Origin: Hungatella sp.
GTDB lineage: Bacteria; Bacillota; Clostridia; Lachnospirales; Lachnospiraceae
Assembly: GCA_022796015.1 (NCBI GenBank)
Contig: JAAWHU010000002.1
Span: 1 to 64,000, forward strand
Direction of reading: 5' to 3'
DNA: 64,000 bases
The translations under genes were made by a program, and so were the position numbers. This document shows, piece by piece, positions 19,762 to 29,258 of the stretch; positions within the stretch are counted from its first letter, which is position 1, and the number at the start of each line of letters is the position of its first letter. The notes beneath the pieces are model-generated. The model was not told the DNA's origin, did not search any database, and saw nothing but the letters and a program-made list of their open reading frames with translations.

Positions 19762-21258
19762 TTATGCCATCTCAACCCTTCCTTCACCGGGGTCTGCAGT
19801 TTCTTCCTCCTTAGGCTTTGCAGCCTTCTTCCAGGCATGCATGGCTAAGGACATGGCGATGACGCCGTAGGACACAAAGACACGGAAATACTCTCCGATT
19901 ACCGGGTCGCCGAAGAGCTCCTTGCCTGCCAGAGGCGACACGATAAACAAGGTGTGGAACAGGACAATTCCCAGAAGAGCCTGCTTGTTGGTGGCTTTCT
20001 GTACGGAAGCACCGCCTACTAAAAGGGCGGCAATGGCGAACTGTCCCACCTGGGTGTGGGCTCCATAGGTAGAGAGGGTGCCCACATTCTGTAAAAAGAT
20101 TAACTGACCCCAGCCTGCCAGCACCGTGGAAAAGATCATGGCAATAATACGGGTCTTGTCTACGTCAATGCCTGCCGCATTGGCTACAGTACGGCTCTGG
20201 CCTACCGTCCTCATGTTCTGCCCCAGGCGGGTCTTCATGAGAATGTTGTTAAAGCAGCACAGGGCCCCGATACACAGATAGGTCATAACCGGAAGCTTCA
20301 CCACAGTGAGAACTTTAAACAGCACAGGTATATAGGTAAGACCATAGACCACTCCCGCCAGAACCACATAGACTATGGCTTTCTGAGGAATAAAGCGGTT
20401 GGGCCCCAGTTCTTCCCTGCCCCTTTTCTTCTGAACCTGCCACTTTGCAAACTGGAATACCTGCCACAGAACCGTTACAAGGCAGCTAAGCTCCACTGCT
20501 GACAGCAGCAGAAGGCGGTCTGTAGACAGGAATCTCTCCACAGGGCCGATAAACGTGAGACCATAGACTGCTGCCGCCCCTGCTGCCTCAATCCCGGTAA
20601 CCTTCCAGTTGATTTCCTGTTTCTTTACCAGCTTAAATGCAGTGGAGCATACAATGCCTATCATCACCAGATAGAACGCCACTTCCACAATCGTCAGCAT
20701 AGGCACGGTATCCAAAGCATATTTTATGGTGTCCTTGAAATCAATGGTATTCTTCACACCGACTCCTGTAGGAATCATAAGGGTGGAGTTATTCATCTTG
20801 ATCACGCCGCCGAAAATAAACAGAAACAGCAGCTGATAGATACCCTCGGCAAAATACCCGAGAACCAGGCCGCCGATCATCTCGTTTCCCTTCATATAAT
20901 TAAACAGCTTTCCCACAAGGAAACCGAAAAATACGGCAATAGGGGTGGTAAGGGCCATGGTAGCCAAAAATCCTGAGATTCCTGTGAGACCCCAGTAGGT
21001 TGTAAGGAATACGGCGATCTGGGCCGCCATAGCTCCGATTACAATACCAAAGTTCAGTCCCATTCCTGCAATAACCGGAATAATCAGGGACAGAACAATA
21101 AAAGAGTTCCTGGCAATCCTGGTAAAAAGCTCCGGGATCACAAAGGTCAATGGCTGCTTGGAGGCAATGGTGGCTCCCACGCACAGGAACAAAAAGATAA
21201 TCACCACTTTGTTCTGAAAGAGAAAATCCACTGCACTTCGATTCGTATGTTTATTCAC
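19762..21258 (-). CDS. ABC transporter permease (RbsC/BPD_transp_2 type), second subunit
   Basis: 498 residues starting at a GTG with GGAGGAAG upstream, overlapping the previous gene by 8 bp. Around ten membrane helices. The ends of the family are recognisable: LIIPVIAGMGLNFGIVIGAMAAQIAVFL near the start and GQSRTVANAAGIDVDKTRIIAMIFSTVLAGWGQLIFLQ in the second half. A roughly 70-residue hydrophilic insertion (about 215-290) makes it longer than RbsC-like permeases. It forms a heterodimer with the neighbouring permease. Confidence 0.85.
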   Translation of the reverse strand: MNKHTNRSAVDFLFQNKVVIIFLFLCVGATIASKQPLTFVIPELFTRIARNSFIVLSLIIPVIAGMGLNFGIVIGAMAAQIAVFLTTYWGLTGISGFLATMALTTPIAVFFGFLVGKLFNYMKGNEMIGGLVLGYFAEGIYQLLFLFIFGGVIKMNNSTLMIPTGVGVKNTIDFKDTIKYALDTVPMLTIVEVAFYLVMIGIVCSTAFKLVKKQEINWKVTGIEAAGAAAVYGLTFIGPVERFLSTDRLLLLSAVELSCLVTVLWQVFQFAKWQVQKKRGREELGPNRFIPQKAIVYVVLAGVVYGLTYIPVLFKVLTVVKLPVMTYLCIGALCCFNNILMKTRLGQNMRTVGQSRTVANAAGIDVDKTRIIAMIFSTVLAGWGQLIFLQNVGTLSTYGAHTQVGQFAIAALLVGGASVQKATNKQALLGIVLFHTLFIVSPLAGKELFGDPVIGEYFRVFVSYGVIAMSLAMHAWKKAAKPKEEETADPGEGRVEMA

Positions 21259-22342
21259 GTCCGCTTCCTCCCTTCACCTGGCTTAAAGCGTAGATAATAA
21301 TACCATTGGAGATAATCAGACGAGCCACCTCCGACAAATTGGATTCCGGAATAAACTGGTTCGCCACAGGAAGGCCCAGGGCCAAAATCCCCTGAAACAG
21401 GAAGGTTCCGATGAGCACGTGGGTAATCTTTGCCCTTTTGGGGCTCGCCCCGCCGATGAGTACGGCTGCCACGGAGGTAAAGCCCATCATCATAGGGCCG
21501 TTGTACAGCTGCATAAATCCGTATCCCTGGGCATAAACCAGAATTCCCACAGCCGCTAAGACCGTAGACAGTATGGTTCCCACGAGACGCATCTTATTTA
21601 CATTAATCCCCGCCGCAGTGGCAAACATAGGGTTGGCTCCTGCCGCACTCATGGCCATGCCTGTCTTGGACCGCATGAAAAGCCATACCAGAAAACACAT
21701 TAAGAAGAAGAACAGCAGCAATCCCGTAGGAACCGTCAGACTGCCGATCTTAAATGCCAAGGTATTGTTCATAACATTGCTGAAGGAGGCGGCCAGAGAA
21801 ATCGTGTTTCTCAATCCCTTTCCTGCGTTAGGCCAGATGAGCTCACCATCTGTAAAAGGCAGCAGCATCCACATCATATTCATAAAAGCGATAATCGAGA
21901 AACCTACATAAGTGGTTACCGTCATCTCAGACCCCTTGACCCTGTTTAGAAGAAGGCCGTAAAGATAACCGATTCCGGTTGCCAGAACCACGCCGATTGC
22001 AATAGCTGCCAGCACTGCCACCCACATAGCAAACATGGGATGAATGTTCACCAGGGCCGGATGCTCCGCAACCCGAAACTGCACCACAATCAAGCCTCCC
22101 AGAAGCCCTCCCACAATACCCATGGAAATACCGAAATTCAGTCCGATACCGCACTGTACCGCCGGCACCATGGCAAGGGCAAGAATCCCGAACATGCCCC
22201 ATCGCCTTAGACAGTCACTGAGCAGCTGCATCAGATTCATGTGGAACCCGCCTGCCGCCGCCACCAGAAACAGAAAGAATGTGACGATAATAACCCTGGG
22301 CAGACCAAACTTGTCCACCAACAGTTTAAAAGGATTACGCAT
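21251..22342 (-). CDS. ABC transporter permease (RbsC/BPD_transp_2 type), first subunit
   Basis: About 363 residues from the ATG at 22342, which has GGGAGGAAAG upstream and overlaps the ATPase stop codon. About ten membrane helices. ALAMVPAVQCGIGLNFGISMGIVGGLLGGLIV and AAGANPMFATAAGINVNKMRLVGTILSTVLAAVGILVYAQGYG are the conserved RbsC-type blocks. The two permeases are of similar plan, indicating a duplicated ancestor. Together with the ATPase and the DUF3798 lipoprotein they form a complete importer. Confidence 0.87.
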   Translation of the reverse strand: MRNPFKLLVDKFGLPRVIIVTFFLFLVAAAGGFHMNLMQLLSDCLRRWGMFGILALAMVPAVQCGIGLNFGISMGIVGGLLGGLIVVQFRVAEHPALVNIHPMFAMWVAVLAAIAIGVVLATGIGYLYGLLLNRVKGSEMTVTTYVGFSIIAFMNMMWMLLPFTDGELIWPNAGKGLRNTISLAASFSNVMNNTLAFKIGSLTVPTGLLLFFFLMCFLVWLFMRSKTGMAMSAAGANPMFATAAGINVNKMRLVGTILSTVLAAVGILVYAQGYGFMQLYNGPMMMGFTSVAAVLIGGASPKRAKITHVLIGTFLFQGILALGLPVANQFIPESNLSEVARLIISNGIIIYALSQVKGGSGRE

Positions 22343-23948
22343 TTTTCTTTCCTCCCTTCCATGCACCGGACATGGCAAGACCAAAGTCCGCATCCGAATC
22401 GTCGGGCTTTAAGATACATGCCAGCTTCCCGTCTGAAATAATGGCGATTCTGTCGGAGACAGAACGCAGCTCCATAAGCTCCGAAGACACGATGATCACC
22501 GTCATGCCCTGCTCCCGGTTCAGCTTAGTCAGGTACTCCAGCACCAGCTTCTTAGCTCCGATATCAATTCCTCTGGTAGGCTCCGACACAAAGAGCACGT
22601 CCGGCTCCAGGGTCAGGGCCCTTGCCAGACACACCTTCTGCTGGTTGCCGCCGGATAAGGCCCCGGCCGCCTGCTTAATGCCGGTGCACCGGATATCAAG
22701 GGTCTTCACCATCTCCTCCGCGTGACTCTTAGCCGCTCCGCCGTCATAAAGATTCATCCAGGCAATCTTTTTTAAAAATCTTTTGTTGGTCTGCATGGCA
22801 GAAAAGATAATATTGTGCTCAATACTCTCATCCAGCAGGAGCCCTACCCCCCGCCGGTCCTCAGATACAAAGGCCACCCTGTGGTCTAAGGCATCCCCCA
22901 GCTTGTTCAGATTTAAGGCCTGGCCATCTATCTTCACTTCTCCATAGGCTTTGTAAAGTCCCATAATCCCATTGGGGATACCAAGCTTTCCCTGGCCTGC
23001 CAGGCCGCCGATTCCGAAAATCTCACCTTTTTGAATATCCAGATCAATTCCCTTTACCTGCTCGCCAGGCATATCCACCCTATAATTCCTTAAGCTTACG
23101 GCAACCCTCTTATGATCAATGGTCCTGTCATCGGGAATGCTGTCATCCACCAGCTTCTCCACCTTCCGGCCAATCATCAATTCCGCGATCTCCACGGCGC
23201 TGGTATCCTTGATCTCCTTGCGGGCCACATACTCTCCGTCACGGAGAATGGTCATGGAGTCCGCCACCGCCATAACCTCGTCCAGACGGTGGGTAATAAA
23301 TATAATGGCGATTCCCTTGGAGGAGATGACTCTCATGGCCTCCAAAAGCCTTTCTGCCTCGGATTCGGTCAACACTGCCGTGGGCTCGTCAAATACTAAA
23401 AGCTGGATCCCTGTCTTATCCAGTTCCCTGGCAATCTCAATAAACTGCATATATCCCACGGGAAGGCCGGCTACCTTTGCGTATTCCTCGATCTGCAGCC
23501 CAATGGTATCCAAAGCTTTTTTTGCATCCTGTCTCATGGCCTTCACATCCAGGGTCTCCATGGAGCGCCCGAAAAGGCGGCTTGCCAGGTTGGGAGTACT
23601 GATCTCCCTGCCTACTTTAATATTCTCCGTCACAGTGAAGCCGGGGATCAGCATGAACTCCTGATGCACCATCCCGATTCCCATCTCCATGGCCTTTAAA
23701 GGCGTATCAATCTGTACCGGTTCCCCATTGATCTCCACCGTTCCCTCAAAACCGCCTGTGCTGTGAATCACAGGCATTCCGAAAAGAATGTTCATCAATG
23801 TGGATTTGCCCGCGCCGTTCTCTCCCATGAGGGCATGAATCTCACCTGGGTGGATCTGAAGATTTACTCCCTTTAACACCCGGTTGCCGTAATACTCCTT
23901 GGCAATATTGTCCATCTTCAGGACATAGGTTTCCTTTGCTTTATCCAA
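22335..23948 (-). CDS. ABC transporter ATP-binding protein, duplicated (RbsA/MglA type)
   Basis: 537 residues with two ATPase modules. Module 1: Walker A GENGAGKSTL, VGYMQFIEIARELDK in place of a canonical LSGGQ, Walker B LLVFDEPTAVL. Module 2: a degenerate P-loop GGLAGQGKLG, signature LSGGNQQKVCLARALT and FVSEPTRGIDIGAKK. A degenerate half is normal in RbsA-type proteins. Start codon TTG at 23948 behind AGGTTGG. It drives uptake of a sugar or nucleoside-like solute delivered by the DUF3798 lipoprotein. Confidence 0.9.
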   Translation of the reverse strand: MDKAKETYVLKMDNIAKEYYGNRVLKGVNLQIHPGEIHALMGENGAGKSTLMNILFGMPVIHSTGGFEGTVEINGEPVQIDTPLKAMEMGIGMVHQEFMLIPGFTVTENIKVGREISTPNLASRLFGRSMETLDVKAMRQDAKKALDTIGLQIEEYAKVAGLPVGYMQFIEIARELDKTGIQLLVFDEPTAVLTESEAERLLEAMRVISSKGIAIIFITHRLDEVMAVADSMTILRDGEYVARKEIKDTSAVEIAELMIGRKVEKLVDDSIPDDRTIDHKRVAVSLRNYRVDMPGEQVKGIDLDIQKGEIFGIGGLAGQGKLGIPNGIMGLYKAYGEVKIDGQALNLNKLGDALDHRVAFVSEDRRGVGLLLDESIEHNIIFSAMQTNKRFLKKIAWMNLYDGGAAKSHAEEMVKTLDIRCTGIKQAAGALSGGNQQKVCLARALTLEPDVLFVSEPTRGIDIGAKKLVLEYLTKLNREQGMTVIIVSSELMELRSVSDRIAIISDGKLACILKPDDSDADFGLAMSGAWKGGKKNA

Positions 23949-24047
23949 GTCACCAACCTCTTTCTACATTTGTTTGCCAATGCCCGGCTTACTGCCGGAC
24001 AGGAATCCCGCCAAAAGCCGTTGAAACTTTCAGGGGCAATTACAGAA

Positions 24048-24089
24048 GGTTCTGCCAACTGATGTCCTAAAGACTCCGTTGGCAGAACC
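24048..24089 (-). terminator. Strong intercistronic hairpin after the lipoprotein gene
   Basis: A perfect 12-bp stem (GGTTCTGCCAAC with GTTGGCAGAACC) and 18-nt loop, followed on the minus strand by TTCTGT, not a full T-run. Between a binding-protein gene and its transporter genes this usually gives partial termination or 3'-end protection, raising binding-protein output. Confidence 0.65.
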
Positions 24090-24142
24090 CCCAGATACTA
24101 TCTTATTACTTTCATGCAGCTTTTCAAATCATGTGCGCCGGC

Positions 24143-25393
24143 TTACTCGAAGGTAACAAAGTCGGACATTACCAGGAAGTGATTCTCTTTTGCAGCACCA
24201 TTGTCGTCTACATAGTAGTCAACTGTCATGGATGCGTTTGGTGCAAACTCCTCTGCACACTCCTGAATGGTATCACGCAGTACCTGCTCGTCAAGGACAG
24301 CACCGCTGGTCTGGCCCTCCAGAACCTTCTTAGCATACTCCACACCTGCACTAATGAACAACATGTTACAGGGAACTCCCCATGTAGATACTCTGCCGCC
24401 CATGTCGTACTCGGTAACCTTTGCCTGAAGCTGCTCCATCATGTAATCCACATCAGCCTCATGGCCTGCCATGTTAATATTCAGGGCAGCCGGGAATGCG
24501 TGGAAGGGAGACGGACAGCACTGCAGGCTGTAGATAGCGCCGTTCTCGAATACGGAACGGATCAAAGGCTCCTGCATACCGCAGTTGGTAGTAAAGAACA
24601 CCGTATCCTTACCGTACTTCTCAATCTGACGCGGAACATCCTCCAGAATGAACTGCTGTGCGCCGGTAATACCGGAATCGCCGGTTGGATCCGGAGCGGT
24701 AACATCTACCAGCTCAATATTGTTCTCTGCACAGTACTGCTTCAGATTCTCGTGACGGGCAACAATCAGGGCGTAGCTCATGTGACGCGGGAAGGAGTAA
24801 TGGATCATAGTCTTTGCACCCTGGCTTGCAGCCTGAGGCGGAATTACGATGCCACAGCCTGGCTCGTCAACCTGGAGAACAATATCAGCCTTAGGATTAA
24901 TAACGCCTGGATCCTCACCTGGTGTTCCCACAATGAAGATCATATCAGGACGGGTCTCACGCACCTTGTCGATAGCTGCTGCCGTACCCGGAATGGCCTG
25001 GCACCAGATAATCGCCTTCACATCCGGATCGGAAGCCATAGCCACTGCGTTGGAGATTACGGTCTCTGTCTCTGTAGTAAAGTTATCCGGATAAGTAGAG
25101 GTTACAATCAGGTCGCCATACTTTTCCTTCATCTTGTTGGCCTGTGTAATCTCCTCATCACCCTGAGATGCCGTACCGGTAATAATACCGATCTTAAAGT
25201 TCTCCGCCGGTGCTTCTGTCTCTGCAGGCGCCTCCGTAGCTGCGGCGCCCTCTGTGGTTGCCGGCGCTGCCGTAGTCTCCGCTGCCGCGGTAGTAGGTGC
25301 TGCAGTAGTCTCTGCAGGCGCTGCCGAGCGGCATCCCGCCAATGAAAGCGCCATAGTTGCTGCCAGTGTCAGGCTAAGTAATCTTTTTTTCAT
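24143..25393 (-). CDS. DUF3798 solute-binding lipoprotein
   Basis: 416 residues. Signal peptide MKKRLLSLTLAATMALSLAGC with lipobox, then a 45-residue Thr/Ala/Pro/Glu-rich tether, then a periplasmic-binding-protein-like fold beginning FKIGIITGTASQGDEEITQA, with MASDPDVKAIIWCQAIPGTAAAIDKVRE and FIVGTPGEDPGVINPKADIVLQVDEPG. I recognise it as DUF3798, a family of uncharacterised putative sugar-binding proteins in clostridia. GGAGGAG precedes the ATG. First gene of the operon with the RbsA-like ATPase and two permeases; ligand unknown. A 404-codon open frame on the opposite strand is a shadow of this gene. Confidence 0.82.
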   Translation of the reverse strand: MKKRLLSLTLAATMALSLAGCRSAAPAETTAAPTTAAAETTAAPATTEGAAATEAPAETEAPAENFKIGIITGTASQGDEEITQANKMKEKYGDLIVTSTYPDNFTTETETVISNAVAMASDPDVKAIIWCQAIPGTAAAIDKVRETRPDMIFIVGTPGEDPGVINPKADIVLQVDEPGCGIVIPPQAASQGAKTMIHYSFPRHMSYALIVARHENLKQYCAENNIELVDVTAPDPTGDSGITGAQQFILEDVPRQIEKYGKDTVFFTTNCGMQEPLIRSVFENGAIYSLQCCPSPFHAFPAALNINMAGHEADVDYMMEQLQAKVTEYDMGGRVSTWGVPCNMLFISAGVEYAKKVLEGQTSGAVLDEQVLRDTIQECAEEFAPNASMTVDYYVDDNGAAKENHFLVMSDFVTFE

Positions 25394-25522
25394 TATTCTC
25401 CTCCTTTTTCTTGGCTCTGTTTCATGGCTTCTCCTATGTCCCTTATATTCTGCGGGCTAATGGAGAATATTCATGAAACCTCCATCCCTTTATCTGATAT
25501 TTTAGTCAGCTAAAGTGTTTCG

Positions 25523-25551
25523 ATTATATCACATAAATTTGCTTTTGTCTA
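25523..25551 (-). promoter_or_regulatory. Sigma-A promoter of the DUF3798 operon
   Basis: Minus strand -35 TAGACA (25551-25546), 17-bp spacer, -10 TATAAT (25528-25523). The leader to the ATG at 25393 is about 125 nt; no riboswitch family was recognised in it. Confidence 0.7.
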
Positions 25552-25603
25552 GCAACATTTGTACGCTATCTGCGGATTTTATTGCATTTTTTAATAAAAT
25601 ATG

Positions 25604-25634
25604 TCAAAAAACCTCGGAAGAAAACTTCCGAGGT
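25604..25634 (-). terminator. Intrinsic terminator of the first chemoreceptor gene
   Basis: Minus strand ACCTCGGAAG-TTTT-CTTCCGAGGT followed by TTTTTG, 14 bp past the stop codon. Confidence 0.85.
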
Positions 25635-25647
25635 CTCTATCTTTGTA

Positions 25648-27450
25648 TCAATATTTGTCATTTGAAGAGTAACTCATATCCTCATATCCGTAATCCTCAG
25701 AACCTGAACCGTAGGACGGAACCGGCTCTGACATGGCTATCATGGAACTGCCTCCGGATTTTAAGCGGAACTTACTTACCTGCTGCCTCATAAGCTGAGC
25801 CTGACTGGACAGCTCTTCGCTGGCTGCCGCACTCTGCTGCGCTGTAGCGGAGTTGGTCTGAATTACACTGGAAATCTGATCAATTCCCACCGTAATCTGT
25901 GAGATGGCGGCAGACTGAGTATTGCTGGCCTCGGAAATCTTATCCATAAGCACAGTAACCTCTTTGGCTCCCTCCACTGCCTGAACTAAAGTCTTGGCTG
26001 TCTCGCTGGCAATCTCCGTACCGTTCTGTACAGCCTTAATAGAATTCTCGATCAGAGCGGCCGTATTCTTGGAGGCCTCGGCACTCTTGCTTGCAAGGTT
26101 CCGCACCTCGTCTGCCACAACGGCAAATCCCTTTCCTGCACTGCCTGCTCTTGCAGCCTCTACGGCAGCATTCAGGGCAAGAATATTGGTCTGGAATGCG
26201 ATATCCTCAATGGTTTTGATAATCTTACCGATCTCATTGGAACTGTTGCTGATATCCTCCATTGCCTTGATCATATCCTGCATCTTGGAGTTACTCAGAT
26301 TCATCACGTCGCCCACATCATTTACCTTGCTGTTAGCATCGCTGGCATTGTCCGCATTCTCCTTGATCCGCTCAGAGATATCAGAAATCGTAGCAGCAAG
26401 TTCTTCTATAGAGCTTGCCTGCTCCGTAGCACCCTGGGAAAGAGCCTGGGCACCGCTGGATACCTGCTCGGAGCTGTTGGACACCTGTTCGCTGCTGGTG
26501 CTGATTTGGGACATAGTCTCATTCATACGCTTAGCAATGGCTCTGAATGAGAGAAGAACCTGATGGAAGCTTCCGATATACTCCTGCTCGCAGATAGAAT
26601 CTACAGTCAGATCTCCGGCCGCCATCTTTGCCAGGAACTGATTCTCATCTTCCACGATTGCCCTCAGTTTTCTCACTACTTCTCTAAACTGGTCGGCAAG
26701 AACTCCCAACTCATCCTTGGACTCATAGCCGATGGTTACATCCAGATTACCCTTCGCCATCTGAATGGCAACTGCCTCGATCTCAGCCACAGGCTGACGG
26801 ATGCTGCGGATAATAATGATGGAGAAGAATACGCCGATCAATACTACAACGATCATCAATCCTACCTGAATAGCAATGGCGCCCTGATAAGTCTTGTGGC
26901 TCTCCTTGTATGCATCCTCGCTTCCTCTTGTATTGAAATCAGCAAGTGCATCCAGGGCATCTGTCACGGAATCGTACACCTTAAGTCCCTCATCACTGTC
27001 TATAAGAGTCCACGCCTCCGCAACCTGTCCCGCCTTTAACAAACCTACCAGCTGACTGTCAATCTGCTTGTAAGAAGACCATGTTGACTGAAGAGTCTCA
27101 TAAAGCTTCCGTCCCTCTGCAGTGCTTACATATTCGCCATAAGCAGATACATAAGCGTCCATCTTGCTGACTTCATTGGAAACTTTACCTGAATAATCCT
27201 GGCTTTTTGCGCTGTCCTGGGCTGTCACATATCTCACTTCATAAAGTCTTATGTTTGCCGCTGTGGTATTCATCTGTTCCGCCAGCGTACAGCTTGGCAT
27301 CCATTTCTCCGCAATAATGTCAGTTTGGGCATTCAGACTTCCCATAAGTGCAATCGATACGGCGCCTAAAGCCAGCATACCGATCAATGCGATTCCTACA
27401 AGCACATAAAGCTTCATGCTGATCTTCAGATTCTTAATACGTTGTCCCAT
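25648..27450 (-). CDS. Methyl-accepting chemotaxis protein
   Basis: 600 residues. TM1 at about 12-33 ([22 protein letters not shown]), an extracellular four-helix-bundle sensor to about 190, TM2 at about 192-213 ([22 protein letters not shown]), HAMP to about 265, then the coiled signalling domain with the hairpin tip [39 protein letters not shown]. The C-terminus ends in Tyr/Ser-rich text ([15 protein letters not shown]) without the NWETF tether. Ligand unknown. The ATG follows GGGAGAAAG. Most likely transcribed with the two receptors upstream. Confidence 0.93.
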   Translation of the reverse strand: MGQRIKNLKISMKLYVLVGIALIGMLALGAVSIALMGSLNAQTDIIAEKWMPSCTLAEQMNTTAANIRLYEVRYVTAQDSAKSQDYSGKVSNEVSKMDAYVSAYGEYVSTAEGRKLYETLQSTWSSYKQIDSQLVGLLKAGQVAEAWTLIDSDEGLKVYDSVTDALDALADFNTRGSEDAYKESHKTYQGAIAIQVGLMIVVVLIGVFFSIIIIRSIRQPVAEIEAVAIQMAKGNLDVTIGYESKDELGVLADQFREVVRKLRAIVEDENQFLAKMAAGDLTVDSICEQEYIGSFHQVLLSFRAIAKRMNETMSQISTSSEQVSNSSEQVSSGAQALSQGATEQASSIEELAATISDISERIKENADNASDANSKVNDVGDVMNLSNSKMQDMIKAMEDISNSSNEIGKIIKTIEDIAFQTNILALNAAVEAARAGSAGKGFAVVADEVRNLASKSAEASKNTAALIENSIKAVQNGTEIASETAKTLVQAVEGAKEVTVLMDKISEASNTQSAAISQITVGIDQISSVIQTNSATAQQSAAASEELSSQAQLMRQQVSKFRLKSGGSSMIAMSEPVPSYGSGSEDYGYEDMSYSSNDKY

Positions 27451-27496
27451 AACTTTCTCCCTTCAATATATCCTGATACTTTTAAAACCGTGTGTC

Positions 27497-29155
27497 TCAA
27501 TGACCTCTCAACTGAAACTTTCCTATTAATGACTTCAGAATCTGGGCCTGGCCTGCCAGCTCTTCACTGGCTGCCGCACTCTCCTCTGAGGTAGCGGAGT
27601 TAGACTGAATTACCGTGGAAATCTGGCAAATACTGTCCTTAATATGATTGATTGCCGTCTCCTGATCCTGAGATGCCTCGGAGATCACCTTAATCTGGCT
27701 GGTAACCTTCAACGCTCCATCCACCACAGAATTCAGGGAATCCTGAGTCACATCAGTGAGTTTGGAACCTGTTGCCACCATATGAAGGGTCTTGTCAATC
27801 AGTTCTGTCGTTTCCTTAACCGCATCTGCACTCTTGGCGGCCAGGTTACGCACTTCATCTGCAACCACTGCAAAGCCCTTGCCTGCACTTCCTGCTCTTG
27901 CAGCTTCCACAGCCGCATTTAATGCCAGAATGTTGGTTTGGAATGCAATGTCATCAATAGTCTTAATAATATGCTGGATCTCTCCTGAGCAGGCACTGAT
28001 CTGACTCATGGCCTCAGCCATCTCCTGCATCTGGTTATTGCAAATACTAATCTGCTCTCCTACTTTGTCAGCCTCTGACGTAGTGATAGAAGCACTCTGA
28101 GCGTTACTGTTGATCTGCTCTGTAATCTGTTCAATCATATGCATGAGGTTGTCAACCTCAGACGCCTGCTCCGTGGAGCCCTGGGCCAGAGACTGTGCCC
28201 CTGTAGCCACCTGATTGGCACCGGAATCCACCTGGCTGGCAGATGCATGAATCTGTTCCATAATATTGCTCTGTTCACGGCTGATGGTCTCAATGGCTTT
28301 CTGAATCTGTATAAAATCACCAATATATTCAATGGAGCTTTCGCTGGCAAGATTCCCTGCTGCCATCCCCTCAAGGACCTTGGTAATATCGGAAATATAC
28401 ATCTTTAAATTCTTTACGGAAGTATTCAGGGTATCTGCAAGTTCACCAATCTCATTGTTATCATCGTTATCAATCTGGAAGCCCAAATTACCTGCGGCCA
28501 GATTCCGGCTGGCCCCTGTGATCACCTGAACAGGCGCCACAATTCTGTTCATCACGTAGATCATCAGCAGAATACTTACAATCAGAATAATGATTACGGT
28601 AGCTATTGAGATCAGCTCGGTCTTAGAAACCCAGCCGAATAAGCCGGATTGGTTATCTGCTACCTGCTGTTCCGTAATAGATGCCACCTGATCCAGAATC
28701 GACACCAGTTTTACGACGTTGGCTTTCGTCTCCTGGTTATACATCACCTTAGCCTGCTCAGGATCTACTGCATTCAAATCTAAAATTGTCTGAGCCGACT
28801 CATGAATCGCCTGGTGAATCGGTTTCATCTCTTCGATCAGCCGAAGGATCTCTTTATTCTCAACAGATGACAAATCCGAGTCATAAAACCATTTTCCCAA
28901 GACACATGTTTTATAATCCTTGCTTCCTGTAAATTCTGTTCCAAGGGCAACTGCCGAGCAAAGATTCTCCACCCAGCTGTAATGAGCCTTTTCCGCCGTC
29001 AGAACAATTCCATGGATCTCTGTGGCCTGTTCCGTAGACTTGCTGTAAGCCTTCACCCTGCTTGTTGCACTAATAGTAAAAATCCCGCTAAGAATTACAC
29101 ATAAAAAGATCAGGGCAATTCGTACCATAACTTGTTGTTTTATACTCTGCCTCAT
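27497..29155 (-). CDS. Chemoreceptor with an extracellular CZB-like zinc-binding domain
   Basis: About 552 residues from the ATG at 29155 (AAGGAG upstream; an ATG at 29215 is in frame but poor). TM1 at about 9-30 and TM2 at about 182-206. Between them lies a CZB-type pattern: His58-x-x-Trp61, Cys83 in CVLGKWF, and His113/His117 in PIHQAIH, the 3-His/1-Cys set that binds zinc in CZB proteins. CZB is usually cytoplasmic; here the topology puts it outside. HAMP and a full signalling domain ([18 protein letters not shown]) follow. It may sense zinc or an oxidant at the cell surface. Confidence 0.85.
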   Translation of the reverse strand: MRQSIKQQVMVRIALIFLCVILSGIFTISATSRVKAYSKSTEQATEIHGIVLTAEKAHYSWVENLCSAVALGTEFTGSKDYKTCVLGKWFYDSDLSSVENKEILRLIEEMKPIHQAIHESAQTILDLNAVDPEQAKVMYNQETKANVVKLVSILDQVASITEQQVADNQSGLFGWVSKTELISIATVIIILIVSILLMIYVMNRIVAPVQVITGASRNLAAGNLGFQIDNDDNNEIGELADTLNTSVKNLKMYISDITKVLEGMAAGNLASESSIEYIGDFIQIQKAIETISREQSNIMEQIHASASQVDSGANQVATGAQSLAQGSTEQASEVDNLMHMIEQITEQINSNAQSASITTSEADKVGEQISICNNQMQEMAEAMSQISACSGEIQHIIKTIDDIAFQTNILALNAAVEAARAGSAGKGFAVVADEVRNLAAKSADAVKETTELIDKTLHMVATGSKLTDVTQDSLNSVVDGALKVTSQIKVISEASQDQETAINHIKDSICQISTVIQSNSATSEESAAASEELAGQAQILKSLIGKFQLRGH

Positions 29156-29258
29156 TTTTACTCTCCTTATTATATCATAAATTAAAGCCAAAGGAACATC
29201 AATGTACGGAGACAAGGCTGCCTCCGTACATGGTCTAGGTTGTTAATTTTGGCAAATA

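Noticed and set aside
25200..25330. GCTGC/GTAGTCTC repetitive stretch
   Set aside because: Encodes the Ala/Thr/Pro/Glu tether of the DUF3798 lipoprotein; low-complexity coding, not a regulatory repeat.
24131..25345. 404-codon open frame on the plus strand
   Set aside because: Exactly antisense to the DUF3798 lipoprotein gene, Cys/Leu/Arg-rich without a ribosome site or recognisable domain; a codon-bias shadow.
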